Assembly: GCA_045593325.1 (NCBI GenBank) | Contig: JAZNWL010000041.1 | Span: forward strand, 24,678-88,677 | Direction of reading: 5' to 3' | Source: UMGS1484 sp045593325 | GTDB taxonomy: Bacteria > Bacillota > Clostridia > Oscillospirales > Acutalibacteraceae | DNA: 64,000 bases | In this document: piece by piece, positions 1 through 8,470 of the stretch | How positions within the stretch are numbered: position 1 is the first letter of the stretch | How the letters are laid out: each line of letters opens with the position of its first letter | Made by a program: the position numbers and the translations under genes | Notes under the pieces: model-generated | What the model saw: only the letters and a program-made list of their open reading frames with translations | Database searches by the model: none | Told to the model about the DNA's origin: nothing

Positions 1-51
1 ACAGGGTGATCCATGTTGCTGTTTTTATCATTCTTATATTCACTCTTACAC

Positions 52-1560
52 CTACTTTGTTTCCATTTCCAGGAACAAAGAAGGTAACGTATCAATCACA
101 TCGGAAGGCAGCATCCCGCGGCGGGAGTATTTTTCCGATGCCTTCTCCCCCGCCAGGCCATGGAGCCACACCCCCACACAGGCACTTTCAAAGGCGGTTA
201 ACCCTTGGGCAAGGAAAGAGGTTATCATGCCTGCCAGCACATCACCGCTCCCCCCTTTGGAAAGTCCGCTGTTTCCGGTTAAGGAAACCGCCAGATTACC
301 AAACGGGTCGGCAATCACCGTACCTGCCCCTTTTAATACCACGACTGCCCCGTACTCACGAGCAAAGGTCTGAGCGATTTCAATGCGGTTTTCCTGGACC
401 TGAGCAACAGTTTTTCCTGTAAGCCGTGCCATTTCCCCGGGATGAGGAGTTAATACCGTTTCTCCTGTTCGTTCCTTTAGTTTATCTATATGAGAACAAA
501 GAGAATTTATGCCATCGGCATCAATCACCAAAGGATTGGAATAAGAATTCACCAGTTCCAGCAAAACGTCCCGGGTAAAGACAGTTTTTTTACTGCCACA
601 ACCCACCAGGCAGGCAGAGCCCTGTTTACATTGCTGGGCCACCACCCCTGCTGAAGTTTGACCGTCATACAACGCATATACTGCCTCGGGGGCTTTTCCT
701 GCTACCAGGGGATAAATTTCCTTAGCAATCACAGGTTTAACCAACCCCACACCACACCGCAAGCAGGATTCCACCGCAAAGGTGGCGGCGCCCGCCATGC
801 CTTCACTTCCTACAAACATGGTTGCTGTGCCGAAGGAGCCTTTATGGGTATTGTCCTGGGGTCGTTTCAAAAGGGGTTCTACAAAATCACGGTCAACCAC
901 AAAAGGCATAGATTCCGCGGAAGGCGGAATCCCGATATCCGCCACCAATACCGCCCCGCAAACTTCCCTGGCAGGATACAGCACGTGGGCATATTTATAA
1001 CTATGGAAAGAAACGGTGGAATGACAGGTTAAGGTATCCTTGGCCACCAAACCATTGTCAGCGGTAACACCCGAAGGCAGGTCCAAAGCCACCACGCTTT
1101 TTCCCAGTCGGTTCACATAGGAAAAGACTTCCCGAACGGCGGAGGGCAATTCCCCGTGGAACCCTGTTCCGAAGACAGCATCCACCACCAAGGAACTTTC
1201 TTCCAACATCTTTTTGGCAAAGGACCATTGGGTCTTTCCATCCACCACTGTAACAGCATATTCCGAAAGGCGGGATGCCATTTCCATGGCGCTCACCGAT
1301 TGGGGTGCACCGTTTAACAAAACGATTCCCACCGAAAAGCCTTTTTGTGCCAAACGGCGGGCCACAACAAATCCGTCGCCCCCATTGTTCCCGTTTCCGC
1401 AAAGAATCACGGTTTTTTCCCGGGAAACCTGAGGAAATGTTTTTACAATAAAACTTGCGGCACTTGACCCGGCATTATCCATCATTTGCAAATAAGACAG
1501 CCCCTGTTCAGAAGCTGTCTTTTCTGCAAGTTTCATTTGTTGTGCCGTTAATAACAGCAT
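52..1560 (-). CDS. nnr: Bifunctional NAD(P)H-hydrate epimerase / ADP-dependent NAD(P)H-hydrate dehydratase
   Basis: Repairs hydrated NADH and NADPH: the N-terminal half epimerises the S and R hydrates and the C-terminal half dehydrates the S form using ADP. Seen: a YjeF_N-type domain (about residues 1-215) with GNGNNGGDGF at 55-64, VDAVFGTG near 126-133 and DLPSG at 160-164, then a ribokinase-like dehydratase domain (about 225-500) with DADG at 347-350, LTPHPGE at 370-376 and the catalytic-loop motif KGGSGD at 435-440. The 502-residue length is normal for the fused enzyme. The ATG is preceded by AAAGGGAG at suitable spacing. It is read leftward after the small membrane protein at 1576-2109, only 15 bases away, so the two are probably co-transcribed. 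Confidence 0.95.
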   Translation of the reverse strand: MLLLTAQQMKLAEKTASEQGLSYLQMMDNAGSSAASFIVKTFPQVSREKTVILCGNGNNGGDGFVVARRLAQKGFSVGIVLLNGAPQSVSAMEMASRLSEYAVTVVDGKTQWSFAKKMLEESSLVVDAVFGTGFHGELPSAVREVFSYVNRLGKSVVALDLPSGVTADNGLVAKDTLTCHSTVSFHSYKYAHVLYPAREVCGAVLVADIGIPPSAESMPFVVDRDFVEPLLKRPQDNTHKGSFGTATMFVGSEGMAGAATFAVESCLRCGVGLVKPVIAKEIYPLVAGKAPEAVYALYDGQTSAGVVAQQCKQGSACLVGCGSKKTVFTRDVLLELVNSYSNPLVIDADGINSLCSHIDKLKERTGETVLTPHPGEMARLTGKTVAQVQENRIEIAQTFAREYGAVVVLKGAGTVIADPFGNLAVSLTGNSGLSKGGSGDVLAGMITSFLAQGLTAFESACVGVWLHGLAGEKASEKYSRRGMLPSDVIDTLPSLFLEMETK

Positions 1561-1575
1561 AGCAATACTCTCCCT

Positions 1576-2109
1576 TTATCCGAATCTACGGGGTTGAATG
1601 GTTCTGGGTAAGGCTTGTTTTACCACCGAAAGAACCTTTTCATTGGGTTGGAACACAATAAAGATGCGACCCTTTACAGGATGGCGAACCACTGCGCAAT
1701 AAATGGCATCTCCCCCCATGGGATCAGCCACAGCAATGACAGAGGAATCGTATTTCTTGGGGTCGTTATCCGGTTTGGAAGGATCAAACTCTTCAAAACG
1801 GTCAAAGGTGCTGATTTCCACCGAAATCATTCGTTTACGGTCACTGCGGTTGATGATTTTATCAATATCCAACAGCCCGTTGGTGACACAATATTCATAT
1901 TCCAGATTCAATTTAAAAGAAAGTTTTACAGAAAAATACACCACAAGACCTGCGGCCAACACTGCCAGCATAAAGTAGGAGGGAAAATTCATTCCCAGGA
2001 AAATCAGCAACATGCAGATAACCCAACCCACTACCCAAATCAAGGCAACAGTTAATTTTTCAAAGGTGGTTTTTTTCTTTTTGACGATTTGTTCACAAAA
2101 AATATCCAT
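1576..2109 (-). CDS. Small membrane protein of the DUF6106 type
   Basis: A 177-residue protein of unknown function. After a short basic N-terminus (KKKK near 11-14) there are two hydrophobic segments at about 22-42 and 46-66, followed by a soluble C-terminal domain of about 110 residues containing FDRFEEFDPSKPD. The overall pattern (two membrane spans, then a cytoplasmic domain resembling a PH-like membrane protein) recalls the clostridial family DUF6106; this is recall of the family, not a search result. It lies directly upstream of nnr on the same strand. No catalytic residues are evident. Confidence 0.7.
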   Translation of the reverse strand: MDIFCEQIVKKKKTTFEKLTVALIWVVGWVICMLLIFLGMNFPSYFMLAVLAAGLVVYFSVKLSFKLNLEYEYCVTNGLLDIDKIINRSDRKRMISVEISTFDRFEEFDPSKPDNDPKKYDSSVIAVADPMGGDAIYCAVVRHPVKGRIFIVFQPNEKVLSVVKQALPRTIQPRRFG

Positions 2110-2171
2110 ACCGTTCTCTCACTTTATTCACTATTTTTGTTTATTATACAACATTCCCTGTGAAAAAGCAA

Positions 2172-3857
2172 TTACAAAAGAGAATTAAGGGGTACAAAAT
2201 GAAGAGAATATTGCCCCGTTACCGGGTCGGGGGTTTGGTAGTCCACGTAAACCCCTTGCAAGGGTTCATACAGCAACGCAACACCACGGGAAACGCCTTT
2301 TTGGGGTGCCATGGTTTCCTCTTTTCGCAACCATTTACGGAACTGCCCCAGACGGTCATCCTGCACCTGCAGGAAGGGGGGCAATTTACCGCCCCGCACC
2401 GAGGAAATCCAGTCGCAAACCATGGCATTTCGCAGTTCATCTTTTTGAATATAGGCAAGGGTTAAACAATAGGTATAAAACTGTTCTGCCACCTGTGCCA
2501 GGGAAGCACCTTCAGGCAAGCAGACCCACTCCCCAAATTGCAAAAAGAAATCAAAGGGAGTAACGTTGGTGGTTTTCAGCACGTATTCCAAACTGCGAGG
2601 AAATCTACCGCTGTTATAAAGTTTGTCCACACCCCATTCCACCAAATGCAACCGCTCAAGCTCTTCTTGGGTAATCCAAGGGGTGTCGATTACTTCATAA
2701 GGGGCTTGTTCCCTGAAGGAACAGGGATACCGAGCAGGGTCATCCCGCATGGGAGATCCGTGTAACAGTTTTAAAAAACCCAACTGCAACATGTGAGCGC
2801 CCACCCCATAGGCTTTGTTTACGCTGTCCCGGAAAATGGTAAAGGTTTCCAAGGGGAGACCTGCAATCAGGTCAATGTGAATATGGAGGTTGTTTTCCTC
2901 CAACAGTCGCCCCACTTGACGGGTCACCTTTTCCAAATTGGTTTTACGACGAATATAAGAAAGGGTTGGTTCATAAAAACTTTGAATACCGATTTCCAGC
3001 TGAATGGAACCTTTGGGGGCGGTTTTTAAAATGTTTATGGTTTCCTCATCCAATAGATCCCCTGCGATTTCAAAGTGAAAACAAACCCCTTGAGGAATTT
3101 CTTTTCCAATGTTTTCAATGATAAAGGAAAACAGATCCTTGGCACGCTGGCGATGAGCATTAAAAGTGCGATCCACAAACTTCACGGTTTTGGCACCGCT
3201 GTTTGCCAGCAGAAGAATTTCTTTCTTGGCTCGTTCTAAAGGGTAAAATTTCAGTTTCCCGCAACGGGCAGAAAGACAGTAAGCACAGGAATAGGGGCAC
3301 CCTCGACTGGTTTCCAAATAAGCGATCCGTCCCTGCAGATGGCTGAAATATTCTTCTTTGTAAGGAGAAGGCGGGATTTCCAAAGGTTCTTCCCTATGGG
3401 AAATCACACCCGTTTCCCCTTTGTAACTAACCCCCGCCACAGTAGGTACCTTTTTCGTTTCGATACATTCCACCAACAACGGAAGGGCTCGCTCCCCTTC
3501 CCCCGTGATGACGTAATCAATCTCATCATGGTGTTCCAAAACCTCTCGGGGACGATATCCTACTTCGGGTCCACCCACAATAATTTTCACGTGGGGTAAC
3601 TGTTCTTTTACCATAGCAATCAGGTTCAAAACCTGCTGAATATTCCAGATATAACAGCAAAACCCCACCACGTCCGGACAGGCGGTAAGGATTTTTTTAC
3701 ATACTGTTTCAGCATCTTCATTGACGGTGCCTTCCACAACCACAGTTTCAAAGGAAGGGTTTCCGTATTCCTTCATGCCCGCCAACAGGCAGTAAGGCGC
3801 CAAGGAAGAATGAATATATTGGGAGTTTAAAGAAAGGATAACAATTTTCATGCACAT
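2172..3857 (-). CDS. B12-binding domain radical SAM protein (DUF4080 type)
   Basis: Predicted anaerobic radical S-adenosylmethionine enzyme with unknown substrate. The N-terminal 150 residues look like a cobalamin-binding Rossmann domain (MKIVILSLNSQYIHSSLAPY at the start, GGPEVGYRPREVL near 95-107). The radical SAM cluster motif CPYSCAYC gives cysteines 187, 191 and 194. The last 150 residues correspond to the DUF4080 region found in this subfamily. Length (561) is usual. Two in-frame ATGs (3857 and 3851) are both compatible with the AGG-like ribosome site. It stands alone between the DUF6106/nnr pair and the hemolysin III gene. Similar proteins are widespread in Clostridia and mostly uncharacterised. 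Confidence 0.88.
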   Translation of the reverse strand: MCMKIVILSLNSQYIHSSLAPYCLLAGMKEYGNPSFETVVVEGTVNEDAETVCKKILTACPDVVGFCCYIWNIQQVLNLIAMVKEQLPHVKIIVGGPEVGYRPREVLEHHDEIDYVITGEGERALPLLVECIETKKVPTVAGVSYKGETGVISHREEPLEIPPSPYKEEYFSHLQGRIAYLETSRGCPYSCAYCLSARCGKLKFYPLERAKKEILLLANSGAKTVKFVDRTFNAHRQRAKDLFSFIIENIGKEIPQGVCFHFEIAGDLLDEETINILKTAPKGSIQLEIGIQSFYEPTLSYIRRKTNLEKVTRQVGRLLEENNLHIHIDLIAGLPLETFTIFRDSVNKAYGVGAHMLQLGFLKLLHGSPMRDDPARYPCSFREQAPYEVIDTPWITQEELERLHLVEWGVDKLYNSGRFPRSLEYVLKTTNVTPFDFFLQFGEWVCLPEGASLAQVAEQFYTYCLTLAYIQKDELRNAMVCDWISSVRGGKLPPFLQVQDDRLGQFRKWLRKEETMAPQKGVSRGVALLYEPLQGVYVDYQTPDPVTGQYSLHFVPLNSLL

Positions 3858-3916
3858 GCAACCTATCAGTCAGTATCATTTCTTTCACTATACCCATATT
3901 TTTAAAAATTGTCAAC

Positions 3917-4588
3917 CTATAAAACGTAGAAAAGGATGCATAAAAATTGCAAAATACTTCCCAGCACCACAAACACGTGGAACACCGAATGCATATAGCG
4001 GTGCTTTTTTCCAATGCCGTAAATCACTGCCCCAACGGTATAAGCAATGCCCCCCGCAAGGAGTAAAAGCAACCCTTCAACGGGAATGGCGGCAAAGGCA
4101 ACCTTGGGTGCCAGGAGAATACTCCAGCCCATAACGATATAACAAATCATAGAAAAGACCGAAAACTTTTTCATGTTGACGGCGGTAAGAGTTACTGCCA
4201 ATGCCGTTAATCCCCAAACAAGTCCCATGAGCCACCAGCAAACCGTAACGTCCACCCGACGAATGGCAGTAAACAAAATGGGAGTGTAAGTACCGCTGAT
4301 GAGAAAATAAATGGCGCAGTGGTCCAGCACTCGCATCACTCGTTTGGCAACCACCGATTTCAACCCGTGATACACACTGGAAACGGTGTATAATAAAATC
4401 AAAGAGGCTCCGTAAATGGAACTGCCCACCACACCGTAGGCATCCCCTTTCAACGCCGAAACCAGCACACAAAGCACCAGGGCAACAACGCCGATGGCGC
4501 CCCCCACAATATGGGAGATCATGTGAAAGCGTTCTTCTCCTCTGGTGTAATCAGGCAAACTGTTTTTTACTTGTTGTAATGCAGACAT
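3917..4588 (-). CDS. Hemolysin III family (PAQR-like) seven-span membrane protein
   Basis: An integral membrane protein of the YqfA/HlyIII branch of the PAQR family. Seen: RGEERFHMISHIVGG near the N-terminus with the conserved His, SSVYHG, DHCAIYFLISGTYTP, and a C-terminal HSVFHVFVVLG; these histidine and aspartate residues correspond to the family's metal-binding set. Seven hydrophobic segments fill the 223 residues. I place the start at 4588 (ATG-TCT-GCA) because GGAAAGG lies nine bases upstream; longer starts at 4597 or a TTG at 4606 sit on or beside that site. Haemolytic activity is only a historical family label; a role in lipid or membrane homeostasis is more likely. Confidence 0.88.
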   Translation of the reverse strand: MSALQQVKNSLPDYTRGEERFHMISHIVGGAIGVVALVLCVLVSALKGDAYGVVGSSIYGASLILLYTVSSVYHGLKSVVAKRVMRVLDHCAIYFLISGTYTPILFTAIRRVDVTVCWWLMGLVWGLTALAVTLTAVNMKKFSVFSMICYIVMGWSILLAPKVAFAAIPVEGLLLLLAGGIAYTVGAVIYGIGKKHRYMHSVFHVFVVLGSILQFLCILFYVL

Positions 4589-4740
4589 GCAAAACATCCT
4601 TTCCAAAATCTTCTGAAATCAGTGTAACAAACTCTCTTTTCATTGTCACGAAACTTTTTGAATCGGGGATTCTATTGTTAAAATTCACCGGGTAGAGTAC
4701 AAAAAAATCACTCTATTATCAGTAGAGTGGGCATTTTCCA

Positions 4741-4769
4741 TTGCAAAACAAGGACAAATTCGGTATAAT
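4741..4769 (+). promoter_or_regulatory. SigA-type promoter for the alcohol dehydrogenase
   Basis: TTGCAA at 4741-4746, a 17-base spacer, and a perfect TATAAT at 4764-4769, 31 bases before the ATG at 4801. The same TTGCAA-17-TATAAT form occurs before wecB. Confidence 0.7.
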
Positions 4770-4800
4770 AAAAGCAAGTACAAGACGGAGAGGTTTTATT

Positions 4801-5979
4801 ATGAACAATTTCACATACTATACCCCCACAAAGGTTGTGTTCGGCAACGGCACCCACAAAAAGGTTGGGCAACTAGTGAGCCAGGCAGGTAGCAAAAAAG
4901 TTTTACTTCATTACGGCTCCGGCAGTGCAAAAAAATCGGGACTGTTGGATGAAATCCAATCAGCTTTGCAAGAATATCATATTGACTACGTATCTTTAGG
5001 TGGGGTTGTCCCCAACCCCCGTCTTTCTTTGGTATATGAAGGCATTGAACTTGCCAGGAAAGAAAAGGTAGATTTCATTCTGGCTGTGGGCGGCGGCAGT
5101 GTAATTGACTCTGCCAAAGCCATTGGCTACGGAGTTACCAATTTGGGAGACGTTTGGGATTTTTACGACCGCAAACGGCACGCCACTGCTTGCCTTCCCA
5201 TTGGGGTGGTTCTTACCATTGCCGCGGCAGGAAGTGAAATGAGCGATTCTTCGGTCATCACCAAAGAAGAAGGTGGCATCAAACGAGGATACAGCAATGA
5301 TATTTGCCGTCCTTGTTTCGCCGTTATGAACCCGGAATTAACCCTTACCCTGCCCGATTACCAAACCGCCTGTGGCTGCACCGATATTCTTATGCATACC
5401 TTAGAACGGTACTTCCCTGCAGGGGACCATTTGGAAATCACCGACTGTCTTGCCGAGGGATTGATGAGAACGGTAATAAACAATGCCAGAATCTTGAAAC
5501 AAGACCCAAAAAATCTGAAAGCACGTTACGAGATCATGTGGGCCGGCAGTCTTTCCCATAACGGCTTGACCGGGTGCGGCATCATCGGCAACGACTTTGC
5601 TACCCACGGATTGGAACACGAATTGTCAGGGATGTTTGACGTTGCCCACGGCGCAGGATTGGCGGCAGTTTGGGGCAGCTGGGCAAGATACGTTTACAAA
5701 GAAGTTCTTCCCCGCTTCGTAAAATTTGCGGTGAACGTGATGCAAGTTCCCCGGGTTGGATCTTCAGAAGAAATTGCGCTAAAAGGTATTGAAGCCTTGG
5801 AAAACTTTTTCCGAGAAATTGGCATGCCCACATCCATTCATGAATTGGGATATGATTTAACCCCCGAACAAGTGGAAGAATTGGCAGAAAAATTCCATAT
5901 TGCCGCAGGGGGCAAAAAAGGAACTGCAAAAGTTCTTCAAAAGCCGGATATGCTTGCCATTTATAAAATGGCATTATAA
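4801..5979 (+). CDS. Iron-containing alcohol dehydrogenase (butanol dehydrogenase / YqhD-like)
   Basis: Predicted NAD(P)H-dependent reduction of aldehydes to alcohols. The 392-residue protein has the dehydroquinate-synthase-like fold signature: nucleotide-binding GGGSVIDSAKAIG at about 97-109 and the metal ligands D195, H199, H269 (or H273) and H283. The start at 4801 is chosen because GGAGAGG precedes it and because the homologous N-terminus begins MNNFTYYTPTKV; an in-frame upstream TTG at 4741 coincides with the -35 element and is not a real start. The enzyme is transcribed alone and ends at a strong shared terminator with sigG. Substrate cannot be fixed from sequence; butyraldehyde or other short-chain aldehydes fit the subfamily. 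Confidence 0.9.
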   Translation: MNNFTYYTPTKVVFGNGTHKKVGQLVSQAGSKKVLLHYGSGSAKKSGLLDEIQSALQEYHIDYVSLGGVVPNPRLSLVYEGIELARKEKVDFILAVGGGSVIDSAKAIGYGVTNLGDVWDFYDRKRHATACLPIGVVLTIAAAGSEMSDSSVITKEEGGIKRGYSNDICRPCFAVMNPELTLTLPDYQTACGCTDILMHTLERYFPAGDHLEITDCLAEGLMRTVINNARILKQDPKNLKARYEIMWAGSLSHNGLTGCGIIGNDFATHGLEHELSGMFDVAHGAGLAAVWGSWARYVYKEVLPRFVKFAVNVMQVPRVGSSEEIALKGIEALENFFREIGMPTSIHELGYDLTPEQVEELAEKFHIAAGGKKGTAKVLQKPDMLAIYKMAL

Positions 5980-5983
5980 AAGT

Positions 5984-6019
5984 GTAAAAGGAGTTACCGT
6001 TTTGGTAACTCCTTTTACT
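5984..6019. terminator. Bidirectional terminator between alcohol dehydrogenase and sigG
   Basis: A 15-bp stem, GTAAAAGGAGTTACC / GGTAACTCCTTTTAC, around a short T-rich loop; A/T runs on both sides let it serve the converging genes. Confidence 0.8.
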
Positions 6020-6788
6020 ATATGGCATCTTTAATTTTATCCAAAGCACCTTTTTCCAATCGGCTGACCTGGGCTTGAGAAATACCCACTTCTTTTGCCA
6101 CTTCCATTTGGGTTTTTCCCTTTAAAAACCGCAGAGAAACGATCCGCTTTTCCCGATCACTTAAATTCTTAATGGCTTCTTTCATGGCGATTTCGTCCAG
6201 CCAATTTTTATCGTTGCTATTATCCCCCAGTTGGTCTTCCACGTAGATGGTGTCGCCACCATCGGAATAAATCGGTTCACTTAACGAAACTGGGTCTACC
6301 ACGCTTTCCAATGCCAGAACGATTTCTTCCTTGGGTTTCCCAAGCACTTTGGCAATTTCTTCCACGGTGGGTTCCCGCTGAAATTCCATTTGCAGACGTT
6401 CCCGGGCTTGCATGGCGTGATAAGCCATATCCCGAATGGAACGCGCCACCCGCAGTTGCCCGTTATCCCGCAAATATCGCCGCAGTTCCCCCAGAATCAT
6501 GGGCACCGCATAGGTGGAAAACCGAACGTCGATTTCCAGATTAAAGCGGTCTATGGCTTTGATCAGCCCGATACACCCCACCTGAAACAAATCGTCCGGG
6601 GCTTCCCCACGGGCAGTAAACCGTTGAATGGCACTAAGAACCAGCCGTAAATTCCCGTTGATGAGTTCTTCCCGCGCTTTGGTGTCGCCGTTTTGTGCCA
6701 GCCGTAACAACCGCATTTTTTCGCTTTCACTTAACACCTTGAGTTTTGATGTGTTGACCCCGCAAATCTCTACCCGATGATATTGCAT
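6018..6788 (-). CDS. sigG: RNA polymerase sporulation sigma factor SigG
   Basis: Late forespore sigma factor. The N-terminus VEICGVNTSKLKVLSE is the SigG signature (the anti-sigma interaction segment), followed by region 2 (NGNLRLVLSAIQRF, DDLFQVGCIGLIKAIDRFN, YAVPMILGELRRYLRDNG) and region 4 ending QMEVAKEVGISQAQVSRLEK. Length 256 is normal. GGGGAA precedes the ATG at 6788. It sits 67 bases downstream of sigE, the conserved spoIIGA-sigE-sigG order of Bacillus and Clostridia. A second gene whose 3' end is nearly identical begins at the right edge of the window (63888 onward). Confidence 0.95.
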   Translation of the reverse strand: MQYHRVEICGVNTSKLKVLSESEKMRLLRLAQNGDTKAREELINGNLRLVLSAIQRFTARGEAPDDLFQVGCIGLIKAIDRFNLEIDVRFSTYAVPMILGELRRYLRDNGQLRVARSIRDMAYHAMQARERLQMEFQREPTVEEIAKVLGKPKEEIVLALESVVDPVSLSEPIYSDGGDTIYVEDQLGDNSNDKNWLDEIAMKEAIKNLSDREKRIVSLRFLKGKTQMEVAKEVGISQAQVSRLEKGALDKIKDAI

Positions 6789-6801
6789 ATTCTTCCCCGC
6801 C

Positions 6802-6836
6802 TTGTGTCAAATTCCTTAAAAATAGTATTGACACAA
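6802..6836. repeat. Inverted repeat between sigE and sigG
   Basis: TTGTGTCAA (6802-6810) and TTGACACAA (6828-6836) form a perfect 9-bp inverted repeat with a 17-base interval in the 67-base sigE-sigG gap. It may attenuate read-through from sigE or act as an operator; no T-run follows it, so a simple terminator is doubtful. Confidence 0.5.
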
Positions 6837-6855
6837 AAAGGGAAACTATCCCAAT

Positions 6856-7560
6856 TCACACCTTTTCCATTTCAACTTTCAGTCGACAAATTATCCGTTT
6901 TTCCAGCCGTGAAATATAAGATTGGGAGATGCCCAACTTGCTTGCCACCTGTTTTTGGGTGAGTTCTTCCTCTCCCAACAAACCGAACCGCATTTCCATG
7001 ATTTGCTTTTCTCTGGGGGGCAGTTTCTCCACAATATGCCGCAGAGTACGACATTCGTCGTCTTGCTCTACTCCCCTGCCCACCAGGTCGGCATCGCTGC
7101 CCAGCACGTCTGAAAGCAACAGTTCATTCCCGTCCCAATCCACGTTCAAGGGTTCATCCAAAGACATTTCGCCCTTTTGATTGGCAGTTTTACGAATATA
7201 CATTAAAATTTCATTCTCAATGCAACGGGAGGCATAGGTTGCCAATTTGATGTTTTTATCGGGAGAAAAGGTATTCACCGCTTTGATCAAACCAATGGTG
7301 CCAATGGAGATCAAATCTTCAATTCCTGCCCCCACCGCATCAAACTTTCTTGCTATGTAAACCACCAACCGAAGATTATGGGTGATAAGAATATCCCGAA
7401 CCTCATGATCTCCTGTTTTCAACCGTTCCATCAGTTGTTGTTCCTCCTCCCGTTTTAAAGGGGGTGGTAAGGTTGCCGAGCCGTTGATATAGTCGATTCT
7501 TTTTTTGAACATCTTCCGACGAAGTGTTCTCCAAATTTTTTGAAGTACGTTCATATTCAT
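6856..7560 (-). CDS. sigE: RNA polymerase sporulation sigma factor SigE (pro-sigma-E)
   Basis: Early mother-cell sigma factor made as an inactive precursor. Seen: a basic, amphipathic pro-sequence in the first 25-30 residues, then the SigE signature NGSATLPPPL, region 2 (NLRLVVYIARKF, IEDLISIGTIGLIKAVNTF, IKLATYASRCIENEILMYIRK), NVDWDGNELLLSDVLG and region 4 with ISQSYISRLEKRI. Length 234 is typical. GAGAGG lies seven bases before the ATG at 7560. The start lies inside the 3' part of spoIIGA, which encodes the protease that removes the pro-sequence, so the two are probably translationally coupled. Confidence 0.95.
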   Translation of the reverse strand: MNMNVLQKIWRTLRRKMFKKRIDYINGSATLPPPLKREEEQQLMERLKTGDHEVRDILITHNLRLVVYIARKFDAVGAGIEDLISIGTIGLIKAVNTFSPDKNIKLATYASRCIENEILMYIRKTANQKGEMSLDEPLNVDWDGNELLLSDVLGSDADLVGRGVEQDDECRTLRHIVEKLPPREKQIMEMRFGLLGEEELTQKQVASKLGISQSYISRLEKRIICRLKVEMEKV

Positions 7561-8377
7561 CTGTCATCCTCTCAATAAAATCGTAGCCAACCAGTCCCTG
7601 AAAGGACTCTGTGAATTCCTTTTCTCCCAGGGCAACCGAAACCTGGTGAAAAAAAACGGTTTTATTCTCACAACAGGCGGTGATCCCCTTTACCGTTACC
7701 AGAGGCAACATCCCTTCCCCACTGACCGTTTCATAAGGCAACAGCCGAAAGGTTTGGAGTGGTTGGTCCCACAGTTTTTTGGATATTTTGGGAGAAATTA
7801 AAATCATTGGATGATGGCTGTAGATATCTTCCAAAACGAATCCCGTGTCTACCTTGGCTTGTAAGGTTACTGTTTTGTTGTTTTCTCTGATATGTAGGGT
7901 TACAAAGGAAGGAATCCCCGACTCCTTCCCGAAATACTTTCGTAGCAATCGCAAAACGCCATAAGAAATCAAGGTAAATACAATCAACATAATGGGAGAT
8001 AAACTGATATAGGAAACCGAATTATGAATGACCATATTTTCAGGACGAAACACATACCACAGCCCTAACATGATGCCCCCGTAAGCAAAGGTGGCGGCGA
8101 AGAACATACCCAGGTTTTTCAAAAACAGCCTGAGACTGCCAAAGCCAAAGGCGGTGAGCACACCAACAGCCGCAAAGAACAAGCGGAAAACACCCTCTAA
8201 AAGGAAGGACATGGGTGGCAAAAAAATAGCTAAGGAACCAAGGGATAAAACAAAACCGGAAAGTAGATTTCGCCAGAATTTCAAAGGGGTTTTTCCGATT
8301 TTGGAAACACCCAGCAATATAAAATAATTAACAAACCAATTCAGTCCCACCAAAACGTCCACATAAACCGTAACCAT
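7403..8377 (-). CDS. spoIIGA: Sigma-E processing peptidase SpoIIGA
   Basis: Membrane-embedded aspartic protease of the septum that processes pro-sigma-E. Seen: five hydrophobic spans in the first 145 residues, then a retroviral-protease-like domain with the catalytic motif KVDTG (aspartate about 177), HHPMILIS and the conserved end GLVGYDFI. I start at 8377 (MVTVYVDVLVG) because GGGGTG precedes it; the longer TTG start at 8392 overlaps that site. The protein is 324 residues, longer than usual, because about 52 extra C-terminal residues are read from the first 158 bases of sigE in another frame. That tail is polar and looks unstructured. Confidence 0.92.
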   Translation of the reverse strand: MVTVYVDVLVGLNWFVNYFILLGVSKIGKTPLKFWRNLLSGFVLSLGSLAIFLPPMSFLLEGVFRLFFAAVGVLTAFGFGSLRLFLKNLGMFFAATFAYGGIMLGLWYVFRPENMVIHNSVSYISLSPIMLIVFTLISYGVLRLLRKYFGKESGIPSFVTLHIRENNKTVTLQAKVDTGFVLEDIYSHHPMILISPKISKKLWDQPLQTFRLLPYETVSGEGMLPLVTVKGITACCENKTVFFHQVSVALGEKEFTESFQGLVGYDFIERMTDEYERTSKNLENTSSEDVQKKNRLYQRLGNLTTPFKTGGGTTTDGTVENRRS

Positions 8378-8400
8378 AGTTTCACCCCACAAAAAGTATA

Positions 8401-8438
8401 CCCCCGAAACCCGACGATTTTCTGTCGGATTTCGGGGG
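8401..8438 (-). terminator. Terminator after the penicillin-binding protein gene
   Basis: CCCCCGAAA-CCGAC / GTCGG-TTTCGGGGG forms a long GC-rich stem between the PBP stop codon and spoIIGA. The downstream T-tract on the minus strand is interrupted, so termination may be partial. Confidence 0.65.
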
Positions 8439-8470
8439 TGTAAATTTTATTATCTTGTCACATTCCGCCA

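Noticed and set aside
4711..4731. Short dyad CACTCTA/TAGAGTG upstream of the alcohol dehydrogenase promoter
   Set aside because: Seven-base arms close to the promoter could be an operator, but nothing else supports it.
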